Assembly: GCA_046316615.1 (NCBI GenBank)
Contig: JBKDAN010000054.1
Location: 1 to 64,000, forward strand
Source of the DNA: BJHL01 sp040378885
GTDB taxonomy: Bacteria; Planctomycetota; Phycisphaerae; Phycisphaerales; UBA1924
Reading direction: 5' to 3'
Length of the DNA: 64,000 nucleotides
This document shows, in pieces, positions 43,553 through 50,829 of the stretch. The notes beneath the pieces are model-generated. The model ran no database searches and was not told where the DNA came from. It saw only the letters and a list, made by a program, of their open reading frames with translations. The translations under genes were made by a program, and so were the position numbers. How positions within the stretch are numbered: position 1 is the stretch's first letter; every line of letters starts with the position of its first letter.

Positions 43553-43688
43553 ACCACCCAGACGCAGAGACACCCAGACGCAGAAACACAGAGCGTTGAC
43601 GTGGTGCAAAGCATGAAATCGCTGCGTCAATACACATCGCATCCCACCCCGCATCCCGTCTCCCCTCTGTGTCTCTGCGCCTCTGCGG
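43553..43688. repeat. CAGAG-type inverted repeat (variant)
   Basis: CACCCAGACGCAGAGACACC and AGACGCAGAAACACAGAG (about 43556-43592) face CCTCTGTGTCTCTGCGCCTC (about 43665-43684) across some 70 bases. A diverged member of the GAACAGAG family between the exporter and the next gene. Confidence 0.55.
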
Positions 43689-43752
43689 TGGATCAAACGC
43701 CACGCAGCCCGCTCACCCGCACGGCCTCTCAAATCCGGTGTACGCTTTTGCA

Positions 43753-44790
43753 ATGCCCCACGCGGATGCCGCACACGATGGCGCTTCGTTCTCCGGCCTC
43801 GCCGGCGCTCTCGAACCCGTGTTGCATGAAGTCTGCGAAGGTCGCCTGGGCCCCGTCGAGTGGTTCCACGCCGCATGGCAGCGGGGCGGCGCGAGCACCG
43901 GCTTCGCCACCTATCGCATTGGCAGCAACATCGTTCCCGTCCTCGTGAAGTTCCCCATCGGACCCGTCGAGTACGACTGGACCACGCGCCTGGGCTGTGT
44001 CACGCCTTGCACCATGTGCGATGATCACAACGCCTACGCCGCCGCGCACGATCGCTGCACGCCGCGCGTCCTCGCCCACGGCACACAACTGGGCGACTAC
44101 GACTTCGCCTGGATCGTCACCGAGCGCCTGGCGGGAGATCATCTTCCGCGCCACATGAGTGAACAGCTCGTGACCGAGCTCATGCGCCGCCTGCTGCACT
44201 TTCACATGTCCACTGCCGCAGCATCGCCCGTCACAGGCACGCACAAGAGCCCCGACTGGCTCATGCTGCTCGAACGCGCCCGCCGCCTCAGCCACGAGCA
44301 CGCCATCCCCGAGTTCCAGAAGTGGAACCTCGCCATCCGCCATGTCGTCAAGCACCTCCCCAGCCTCAAAGCCCGCTGGGAAGCCCGCACCGTCGACACC
44401 TGGTGTCACGGCGATCTCCACGTCGCCAACGCCCTGCGCCGTGTCGCCCCCGGGTGCACTCTCGCCGCACCGGGCGAAGGCCCCTGCGTCCTTATTGATC
44501 TCGCCCTCGTCCACCCGGGCAACTGGATCGAAGACGCCCTCTACCTCGAGCGTCAGTACTGGGGGCACGAAGACTGGATCGCCCACGCCAAACCCCTCAG
44601 CATCCTCGCCCGCCTCCGCCGCGAAGCCGGCCTGCCCACCTCAGGCGACTACAACGAACTCGCCAACCTCCGCCGCATCCTCATGGCCGCCTGCGCCCCC
44701 GCCCTCATCGGCAACGAAGGCGGCAACCAGAAGTACCTCCACTCCGCCCTGATCCACGTGGAGAAGCTGCTGCCGATGGTCGTGCACTAG
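43753..44790 (+). CDS. Aminoglycoside phosphotransferase-like kinase family protein
   Basis: 345 residues, a protein-kinase-like fold. Catalytic loop TWCHGDLHVANALRR (Asp, Asn) near 220 and metal Asp in VLIDLALVHPGNW near 250. The N-lobe is short: ATYRIGSNIVPVLVKFPIG could supply the Lys. CVTPCTMCDDHN has three Cys of unknown use. Such proteins phosphorylate small molecules (choline, homoserine, aminoglycosides, trehalose); the substrate cannot be told. Start at 43753 is the first Met after the repeat. Confidence 0.8.
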   Translation: MPHADAAHDGASFSGLAGALEPVLHEVCEGRLGPVEWFHAAWQRGGASTGFATYRIGSNIVPVLVKFPIGPVEYDWTTRLGCVTPCTMCDDHNAYAAAHDRCTPRVLAHGTQLGDYDFAWIVTERLAGDHLPRHMSEQLVTELMRRLLHFHMSTAAASPVTGTHKSPDWLMLLERARRLSHEHAIPEFQKWNLAIRHVVKHLPSLKARWEARTVDTWCHGDLHVANALRRVAPGCTLAAPGEGPCVLIDLALVHPGNWIEDALYLERQYWGHEDWIAHAKPLSILARLRREAGLPTSGDYNELANLRRILMAACAPALIGNEGGNQKYLHSALIHVEKLLPMVVH

Positions 44791-44987
44791 AACCGACCCG
44801 CTTGGGCGTCAGACGGGTGCAATAACCACAGAAACTGGGGGTGTGTTCCCCCTCTTCCTGTAGATTCAACGCCATTCAGCCCGTACCAGCACCCTTTCGC
44901 CATTTGCGGGACCGGTTCGGGTGTACCATCCCGCTGCGCAGCTTACGGCTGTTCGTCCCGGCTGCGCGCACAAGGGAGGCTTGCGCT

Positions 44988-45167
44988 ATGGATGAATTCA
45001 CACAATTGGAACAACTCGTTGCCCAGTCCAAAGACGACTGGCTGAAGTGGAAGGGTGGCAACAAGACCGCCGGCACCCGCGTCCGCAAGTCCATGCAGGA
45101 CATCAAGGCCCAGGCCCAGGCCATTCGCGAAAAGGTGCTCGAAGCACGCGAAGAAAAGCCCGAGTGA
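44988..45167 (+). CDS. Hc1-like (histone H1-like) small DNA-binding protein
   Basis: 59 residues, all helical and Lys-rich: MDEFTQLEQLVAQSKDDWLK, then GNKTAGTRVRKSMQDIKAQA. This is the pattern of the small histone-H1/Hc1-like family that is widespread in planctomycetes and chlamydiae. It lacks the strongly basic Lys/Ala tail of chlamydial Hc1, so DNA compaction is inferred only. A very strong GGGAGG before the ATG suggests high expression. Confidence 0.8.
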   Translation: MDEFTQLEQLVAQSKDDWLKWKGGNKTAGTRVRKSMQDIKAQAQAIREKVLEAREEKPE

Positions 45168-45301
45168 TCCTCTCCGTTGACGCGGCCTGACCGCCGCGTC
45201 CGCATTCCTTTGGTACACTGCTCGGGGCGAAGCCGTCAAACCTTCGGCGCTGGCCGACGGTGCCTGCGGCGTGTTCGTGGGTGTTCTCCCTGGGTTGTCT
45301 C

Positions 45302-45853
45302 ATGGAACAGACTTCATCTTCATCGGCGGCTACCTCCACTGGGCAAACTGGTCTTTCCTCCAGCGTGATGCCCTTTGATCTCGGTCCGATCGACTTCTCC
45401 AAGATTGCCATCAGCAAGGCTGACGTCGAAAAGCTCATCCCGCACCGCGGCCTCATGAGCCTCCTCGACGGCATCGTCTGGCACAGCGCCGACTGGATGC
45501 AATGCGTCGGCCTCAAGCGCGTCCGCGACAATGAATTCTGGTGCGCGGGCCACTTCCCCGACAAGCCCACCTTCCCCGGCGTTCTTATGGTCGAGACCGC
45601 CGCACAGCTTGCCGCCTACGCCTTCCTCGCCAACACGGGCGACTCGCGCATCTGCCTGTTCCTCCGCATCGAAAACTGCACCTTCCGCAACGCCGTCATG
45701 CCCGGCACCGATCTCTTCATCGTCAACAACGGCGTGAAGCGCCAACGCAAGCGCTTCGTCACCGACGTTTACGGGCTCATCGGCGGCCCCACCGGCAAAC
45801 GCGCTTTCGAAGCCACCCTCACCGGCATGACCGTCGAAGGCACCGAGTATTGA
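45302..45853 (+). CDS. fabZ: FabZ-like 3-hydroxyacyl-ACP dehydratase
   Basis: 183 residues (161 if the ATG at 45368 is used). Hot-dog fold with catalytic His in WCAGHFPDKPTFPGVLMVE and Glu in the same motif; LIPHRGLMSLLDGIV precedes it. It dehydrates 3-hydroxyacyl-ACP in fatty acid synthesis. The first 22 residues (MEQTSSSSAATSTGQTGLSS) are low-complexity and may be untranslated. No ribosome site is convincing for either start. A possible extended -10 (TGGTACACT, 45211-45219) is upstream. Confidence 0.85.
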   Translation: MEQTSSSSAATSTGQTGLSSSVMPFDLGPIDFSKIAISKADVEKLIPHRGLMSLLDGIVWHSADWMQCVGLKRVRDNEFWCAGHFPDKPTFPGVLMVETAAQLAAYAFLANTGDSRICLFLRIENCTFRNAVMPGTDLFIVNNGVKRQRKRFVTDVYGLIGGPTGKRAFEATLTGMTVEGTEY

Positions 45854-45861
45854 CCTCCGGT

Positions 45862-45886
45862 AGCGTGCGAAGCTCTTTCGCACGCT
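45862..45886. terminator. Perfect hairpin between fabZ and patatin genes
   Basis: AGCGTGCGAA / TTCGCACGCT (45862-45871, 45877-45886) with a 5-base loop, 9 bases after the fabZ stop. No T-run, so the terminator call is tentative. Confidence 0.45.
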
Positions 45887-45905
45887 GCACGCAAGGACAC
45901 CCTGC

Positions 45906-47117
45906 ATGAGATCGTTTCGCTCCGCGGTCGCGCTGATCTCGCTCGCTGTCCTCACCACCATGCTGGGCGCCTGTCGCGGCGTCGAACGCAAAACCCTCGA
46001 CACCGACGAACTGATCGGCCGTCGCGAGGCCTCACGCGAGCGCTATCACGCCGTCACCCGCCAGCGCTTCACCGCCGTCCTCGAGCGCACCCATCGCGAG
46101 CTGCTCGAATACCGCGCTGGTCAGCGAGCGCAGCCACCCGTCATCGACTTCCTCGCCATCTCCGGCGGCGGCGATTGGGGCTCATTTGGCGTCGGTCTCA
46201 TGCAGGGGTGGCGAACAATCGATCCCGCGCACCCACTGGCGTGGCCTGAGTTTGACGCCGTCACCGGCGTCAGCACCGGCGCGCTTATCGCGCCCTTCGC
46301 CTTCCTGGGTGACGACGCCGCGATGAACACCATCGAGCAGCTCTATCGCAACCCGCGCCGCGACTGGGTCGTCGATCGCGGCATGTTCTTCTTCCTCCCC
46401 TTCAACCTCTCCTTCAAAGTCGTGCCCGGCCTCGAGCGCGACCTGCGCGCGAACATGGATCTCGCCCTCGCCCAGCGCATCGCAGGCGAAGGCGAACGCG
46501 GTCGCATCCTCGCCGTCAACACCACCGACCTTGACAGTGCAAGCCCGCGCGTCTTCAGCCTCGTCCTCGAAGCACGCAGAGCCGTCGATGAAGGCGACAT
46601 GTCGCGCCTCCACGACATCATCCTCGCTTCCGCCGGCATCCCCGGAGCCTTCCCCTATCGCGATATCGACGGCACCATGTACGTCGATGGTGGCGTCACC
46701 GCCAACCTGATCTACGGCGGTCGCTTGCGAGAAAATGAGTCAATCCCCGCCATCTGGAAGGCGATGTACCCCGATGACCCGGTGCCCAAGGTCCGCTACT
46801 GGGTCATCTTCAACAACAAGCTCCGCACGCTGCCCCGCGTCGTCTCCGCACGCTGGCCCGCCATCGTCACGCGCTCCATTGAGACGTCCATTCGCTCCAG
46901 CACCATCACCTCCATTCGCCACCTCATGGCCATGGCCGAGATCTTCCGCCTCAAGTACAACGTCGAGGTCGAAGTCCGCGTCGCCGCCGTCCCCGACGAA
47001 TGGACGCCCGCGGAAGAAGGCGACTTCAGCAAGCGCGTGATGAATGATCTCGCTGACCTGGGCGAACAAATGGGACGCGATCCGAGCATCTGGATCACCG
47101 ATGTCGACGACTACTGA
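45906..47117 (+). CDS. Patatin-like phospholipase, lipoprotein
   Basis: 403 residues. The signal peptide ends with a lipobox (TTMLGAC). The patatin domain has the oxyanion loop LAISGGGDWGSFGVGLM, nucleophile elbow VTGVSTGALIAP (GxSxG) and the dyad Asp in YVDGGVTANLIYGG. It should hydrolyse acyl esters of phospholipids in the envelope. Two extra helices at the C-terminus (TRSIETSIRSSTITSIRHLM) are not typical. It is followed by dps after 62 bases. Confidence 0.88.
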   Translation: MRSFRSAVALISLAVLTTMLGACRGVERKTLDTDELIGRREASRERYHAVTRQRFTAVLERTHRELLEYRAGQRAQPPVIDFLAISGGGDWGSFGVGLMQGWRTIDPAHPLAWPEFDAVTGVSTGALIAPFAFLGDDAAMNTIEQLYRNPRRDWVVDRGMFFFLPFNLSFKVVPGLERDLRANMDLALAQRIAGEGERGRILAVNTTDLDSASPRVFSLVLEARRAVDEGDMSRLHDIILASAGIPGAFPYRDIDGTMYVDGGVTANLIYGGRLRENESIPAIWKAMYPDDPVPKVRYWVIFNNKLRTLPRVVSARWPAIVTRSIETSIRSSTITSIRHLMAMAEIFRLKYNVEVEVRVAAVPDEWTPAEEGDFSKRVMNDLADLGEQMGRDPSIWITDVDDY

Positions 47118-47179
47118 TCCAGCCGCGCCGTCACCGCTGTGCGACATCGACATCTAACTCTGCGACACCGGAGGTTCTC

Positions 47180-47650
47180 ATGGCCGCTCGTTCCCGCATT
47201 GATATCGCCCCCGCAACCCGCGAGAAAGTCACCGCCCTGCTCGTGGATCGTCTCGCCGACGCCATCGATCTGCACGCCCGCGCCAAGCACGCGCACTGGA
47301 ATGTGACTGGTCCCAACTTCATCGCCGTGCACGAACTGCTCGACAAAGTCGCTGACCACGCCGAGTCCGCCGCCGACGAAATCGCCGAACGCATCCGCGC
47401 CCTGGGCCACCACGCCCCCGGCCTGCTGCCCGCCGTCGTCAAAACCTCATCGCTCCCCACCTACACCGCCAAAGACGGCCCCGCCCACCTGCCCGCCATC
47501 GCCGACTCGCTCGCCGCCTTCGGCAAACTCACCCGCTCCGCCATCGACGCCGCCGACAAACTCACCGACAAAGACACCGCCGACCTCTTCACCGGCATCT
47601 CGCGCGAGAACGACAAGTTGCTCTGGTTCATCGAGAGCCACCTTGCCTGA
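47180..47650 (+). CDS. dps: Dps-family ferritin-like DNA-protection protein
   Basis: 156 residues. The intersubunit ferroxidase motif is complete: KHAHWNVTGPNFIAVHELLD, then KVADHAESAADEIAERI. A four-helix bundle that forms a dodecamer, oxidises and stores iron and shields DNA in stress. The N-terminus is short (MAARSRIDIAPATREKV), so DNA binding through a Lys tail is weak. GGAGG before the ATG. The window's accessory region starts just after it. Confidence 0.93.
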   Translation: MAARSRIDIAPATREKVTALLVDRLADAIDLHARAKHAHWNVTGPNFIAVHELLDKVADHAESAADEIAERIRALGHHAPGLLPAVVKTSSLPTYTAKDGPAHLPAIADSLAAFGKLTRSAIDAADKLTDKDTADLFTGISRENDKLLWFIESHLA

Positions 47651-48123
47651 TGCATGCGGCTCGTGCTTTGATGTCCTCTCTGTGCACAACCTCCGCGAAA
47701 AAACTCTCTAGCCGAAGCGGTGGGGGAGGCGGCGGATTCTCTGGTGAACACCCGGGTTGGACGGTCAGGGTGACGGTGTCGCGACGAGGTTGCCGCACGC
47801 CGAAAATGCCTCTGGCGCAGCGCGAGCGGTGTTCAAATACTTCAGCCGTTCCTTTTGCAGGGTGATTGATGCTCGGAAACTGGTTCACAGCCGGGCGTCT
47901 GGACCGCCAGACGGTACGGGGTGGAGAGAGTGGCGAGGTGGTGTTGGGTGGTCAGCTCGACCCCGAGCCGTTAACCGGTGGGTTGCAGAGAATGGTTTGC
48001 ACCAAGACGGCACGGGCATCCGCAAAGCCGGAATCCCGTGGCACGAAGGCGAGGTAGTTTGTCGTCGAACTCGTGCCACCTGCCTCAAAAGCTGACCGTA
48101 GAAGCCAAGATGCTGCAATTAGA
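47651..48123. other. Gap: noncoding lead into the cassette-like region
   Basis: No supported gene. There is a small hairpin GTCTGG / CCAGAC (about 47897-47912) and G-rich text (47715-47735). The last part (47966-48085) is the left repeat of the first cassette-like unit. A 63-codon frame at 47866-48057 runs into that repeat and is not protein-like. Confidence 0.5.
47966..48085 (+). repeat. Two-hairpin repeat, copy L1 (left border of unit 1)
   Basis: Hairpin one: CACGGGCATCCG / CGGAATCCCGTG around 48011-48040. Hairpin two: GTGGCAC (48038-48044) paired with GTGCCAC (48073-48079). The same layout, in the same direction, is at 49061-49179 and, in the opposite direction, in the repeats at 48799 and 49901. 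Confidence 0.75.
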
Positions 48124-48534
48124 TCATCTCTTAACAAACTTAATGGCGATGCTGTCGTCCGGAATCCATGTTTCTAACGTATACCCTTTCCCTGCGCGAC
48201 GAATGTCGAGAGGCTGAAAGCTCACATATACACCGTCGGTTTGCCGCGCATTGTATATGGATAGGCGTCCAGCGCTATCGATCTTCCAATTGGCCATAGG
48301 AACGTTAACGCAAGGCTCGCTTTGATACGGCGGAGGTGCCAACGCAGTCGGCAGGCACGCGATGCAACTGCCGTCACTGTCTAGCTGCATGAAAGCTCCA
48401 CTATCGCTCATTGATGTCGTGGTCCAATACCCGACCATATCGGCTGAACGAGGCGGGTCGTTGTGACATCCAGTCATGACAGCCATGAATAGTCCGACCA
48501 TACATCCGACGGCAAGTCGATTTAATTGCAGCAT
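48124..48534 (-). CDS. Small lipoprotein, cargo of unit 1
   Basis: 136 residues, unrecognised. Lipobox in LFMAVMTGCHND, then a compact domain: MVGYWTTTSMSDSGAFMQLD, SDGSCIACLPTA, MANWKIDSAGRLSIYN and IRRAGKGYTLETWIPDD, resembling lipocalin-like or META-type beta barrels in pattern only. GGAGG just before ATG 48534. The gene is lower in GC than its neighbours and lies between oppositely oriented repeats, which suggests it was acquired as a unit. Confidence 0.65.
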   Translation of the reverse strand: MLQLNRLAVGCMVGLFMAVMTGCHNDPPRSADMVGYWTTTSMSDSGAFMQLDSDGSCIACLPTALAPPPYQSEPCVNVPMANWKIDSAGRLSIYNARQTDGVYVSFQPLDIRRAGKGYTLETWIPDDSIAIKFVKR

Positions 48535-48798
48535 GGGTTTCCTCCGAACGAAATTCTCGACTTCCACTGAATAGACTGCGTTTGCGCGACAGCGGTCCGT
48601 TGCAATTGACAAGATTGTTTACACGATTGCCGATGTGCTTCTGATACCACTCCGTGTATCCGATGACTGGAGGTCGAGTCGCCGACTGCAGCGTCGAGCT
48701 ATTAGTCACGCGATACGAAATGGTTGCAGTTCCGTCTTTGCAGTCAATATCACTCACTGCAGATGTCATTCCGTAACTCTCGAGGAACGTTACTGGCG
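48535..48798 (-). pseudogene. Possible gene remnant truncated by repeat R1
   Basis: On the minus strand a coding-like stretch VTFLESYGMTSAVSDIDCKD, then GTATISYRVTNSSTLQS and VIGYTEWYQKHIGNRVNN, starts directly at the edge of the R1 repeat and fades before the lipoprotein gene. It has no start of its own other than an internal Met (48769) and no ribosome site. It may be the end of an older gene cut by the repeat. A frame continues to 48401 but overlaps the lipoprotein gene. Confidence 0.35.
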
Positions 48799-48993
48799 GG
48801 TGGCATCACCTGAAAATCAATCTGGCGAAGTGCCACAGGCTGCCCGGCTTTGCGGGCAGCCTGTGTGTCTTTGGTTCTCGCTACCCGCATCATCTCACTA
48901 GCTTCCCCGCCGCAGAGCGCCGCGCTTCCATCGCCAGACGCGCCAGCGTCCGGACCAGCCCAGAAGAACACTTTAGCCCCGGCAGGGGCGAGC
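48799..48993 (-). repeat. Two-hairpin repeat with tail, copy R1 (right border of unit 1)
   Basis: 195 bases, matching 49901-50095 with about 15 mismatches and no gap. The inner part contains the stem ACAGGCTGCCCG / CGGGCAGCCTGT. Read on the minus strand this part resembles copies L1 and L2 (CCCGCAAAGCCGG followed by TGTGGCAC). The remaining 110 bases are a tail found only in the R copies. Confidence 0.8.
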
Positions 48994-49060
48994 GAATCCA
49001 ACCCACGCCCCCACCCATTCCCTCCCGCGGAGGCAGCGTTCAACGTTCGCCGCAGTACCA
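48994..49060. other. Spacer between units 1 and 2
   Basis: 67 bases of noncoding C-rich sequence between R1 and L2, with a small TTCAACG/CGTTCGC context. Nothing identified. Confidence 0.3.
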
Positions 49061-49179
49061 AGCCGCTTACTGGCATGATTGCGAGAATGTGGTGCACCAA
49101 GACGCACGGGCATCCGCAGAGTCGGAAGCCCGTGGCACGCAGGCGAGGTCGGGTTGTTGGCCAAGTTGTGCCACGTGCC
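49061..49179 (+). repeat. Two-hairpin repeat, copy L2 (left border of unit 2)
   Basis: Diverged copy of L1: GCACCAAGACGCACGGGCAT, CCGCAGAGTCGGAAGCCCGT, GTGGCACGCAGGCGAGG, and GTGCCACGTGCC at the end. About 1095 bases from L1, nearly the same offset as between R1 and R2. Confidence 0.72.
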
Positions 49180-49270
49180 AAGCCGTAATACATCCCCTCC
49201 TCAGCGTTTGAATGCAGATCTGCCACGAGCAACTGATTGAGTCAATTCGTGAACTTGCGCCAGCGATATC

Positions 49271-49834
49271 TCAATCGCAAATGAAGCAGTTGTCGTTGAC
49301 AAGCTCGCGAGCAAATACATGAAATGTGTCACTTTTTCTAAGAACAACGCCACACTTGACAGCAAAGTAAAGCCAAGTTCTCCCGTCCGGCAGTTTCGCA
49401 ACTCCGCCACCACGTTCGAAAGTAGATTCCTGGTCATTCGTTGAGGACGTCAAGCCATGAAGACGACGCTTTGCTCCATTCACTCTCAAAATCAATTCGT
49501 CATGAAACTCGCGACGGTAAACAAGTGACTCAAGGTACCTCGCTTGCGAATGAAACATCTCGCATTGCGCTCGAGATGGAGCAACTACTCCGATCACCAA
49601 TAGCGACGCGCCGTCTTCGCGTAGAAGTATCTTTGCAAAATGCGTCTCGTCCTCACACTCGACAGGAAGCATGCAAGAACTCCCATCGATCGCGGCCTTA
49701 GCTTCATTCATCGAGACGGCCTGGATCGTGATACTATCAGACATGCAATGTGAAGCGTATCGGTTCGATCCGCAACCACAAAACGCAATCGTCAAGACCA
49801 CCAGTACCAAAGCAGCAATAACTTCTCTACACAT
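49271..49834 (-). CDS. Small Cys-rich lipoprotein, cargo of unit 2
   Basis: 187 residues, unrecognised and not similar to the unit 1 protein. Lipobox in VLTIAFCGCGSN, then ITIQAVSMNEAKAAIDGSSC, VECEDETHFAKILLREDGAS and RTWLYFAVKCGVVLRKSDTF; it ends NDNCFICD. Six or more Cys after the lipobox suggest disulfides. GAGGT 5 bases before ATG 49834. The local GC is very low for this window (one sampled 60-base line, 49321-49380, has 24 G+C). Confidence 0.62.
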   Translation of the reverse strand: MCREVIAALVLVVLTIAFCGCGSNRYASHCMSDSITIQAVSMNEAKAAIDGSSCMLPVECEDETHFAKILLREDGASLLVIGVVAPSRAQCEMFHSQARYLESLVYRREFHDELILRVNGAKRRLHGLTSSTNDQESTFERGGGVAKLPDGRTWLYFAVKCGVVLRKSDTFHVFARELVNDNCFICD

Positions 49835-50823
49835 CGGGTACCTCAGTCCACTGCAATTCCACCACCCGACTTGGGAGATTGAATGTGTGTACGGACGGCA
49901 GGTGGCACCACCTGAAAATCACTCTGGCGTCGTGCCACAGGCTGCCCGGCTTTGCGGGCTGCCTGTGTGCCTTTGGTTCTCATTCCCCGCATCATCTCAC
50001 TCGCTTCCCCGCCGCAGAGCGCCGCGCTTCCATCGCCAGACGTGCCAGCGTCCGGACCAGCCCAGAAAAACACTCTAGCCCCGGCAGCGGTGAGCCAACC
50101 TCACGCCTAACCAACTCCCATCCCCATCCCCGCCACATGCCTTGATGCCTACGCGATTCTCTCCACAGGCCTCGCTGCATTCCTGCCTCTCCACGAATGC
50201 CGAATGCCGCAACCCACCAACCGCCCACAGCACCACGCGCGCTGTTTCGATGCGGAGAACTCCCACACACGGCGCGTTGCGCGCGCACACTTCTCGAAAT
50301 CTGCACGCGCCGACCACCCTTGTGCGCTCAATCCATGCCCTCAGCCCCGATTCTTCTTGCATCACACCAGACATTCTGCGAAAATGCGCATCTGGTGGCC
50401 CGTGACGAGTCACCAAGTTCCTCTGTTCGCTTTAAGCGGCGGCAGTCAGCTAGCGGAGTCGAAGGCGACAAAGCGGCAGACGCGCCCGATGATCGAGCGA
50501 ATACGGACTTGGTAACAACCGAACCAACCACCAGCGGTCTTGGACGACCTTTGGAGGTGGGCCGCCCGTCCCGGGCGGCCGTATTCCCAAAGCCCTCGTG
50601 GACCACGCCACGATGTCTCGCGTAAGCGAGACAAGCCCAAGCCCGCCAATTCCGGTGCGCCAGCCGCTTACCCACTCTGCTCTTCGGAGCAAAGCGGGCC
50701 GATCATCCCACGCACGCGGAAACTGAAAGCTGGCTCCAATCCCACAAAGCACCGAGCCCGCAACAGCGGCCACGGTCTTGCCTTGCCTCTCCTGCCTTGA
50801 CCCCAGTGCCCAGTGCCCAGTGC
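49835..50823. other. Gap right of unit 2
   Basis: After repeat R2 (49901-50095) no gene could be supported; frames of 60-140 codons here lack ribosome sites and protein-like content. Two hairpins are seen: GGCCGCCC / GGGCGGCC (about 50561-50580) and GTCTCGC / GCGAGAC (about 50613-50630). The right end holds CCCAGTG heptamers. Confidence 0.5.
49901..50095 (-). repeat. Two-hairpin repeat with tail, copy R2 (right border of unit 2)
   Basis: Second copy of the 195-base repeat. On the minus strand it contains CCCGCAAAGCCGGGCAGCCT, GTGGCACGACGCCAG and then GGTGGTGCCACCTGCC, very close in design to L1, which also ends GTGCCACCTGCC. Confidence 0.8.
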
Positions 50824-50829
50824 CTAGTG
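50802..50829. repeat. CCCAGTG heptamer tandem repeat
   Basis: Three perfect CCCAGTG units and one CCTAGTG. The last unit supplies the stop codon (minus strand TAG at 50826-50824) of the GT4 gene, so unit changes could alter the end of that protein. Confidence 0.7.

Noticed and set aside
47866..48057. 63-codon plus-strand frame
   Set aside because: It runs into the L1 repeat, has no good ribosome site and no protein-like pattern.
49201..49437. 78-codon leftward frame overlapping the unit 2 lipoprotein
   Set aside because: A different frame over the same DNA; the 49271-49834 frame has signal peptide, ribosome site and better composition.
47966..50095. Integron gene-cassette array
   Set aside because: No GTTRRRY/RYYYAAC core sites, no integrase gene, and the borders are inverted pairs, not one attC per gene in one direction.
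50197..50625. 142-codon plus-strand frame
   Set aside because: Low-complexity, no start signal, no recognisable domain; runs across two hairpins.
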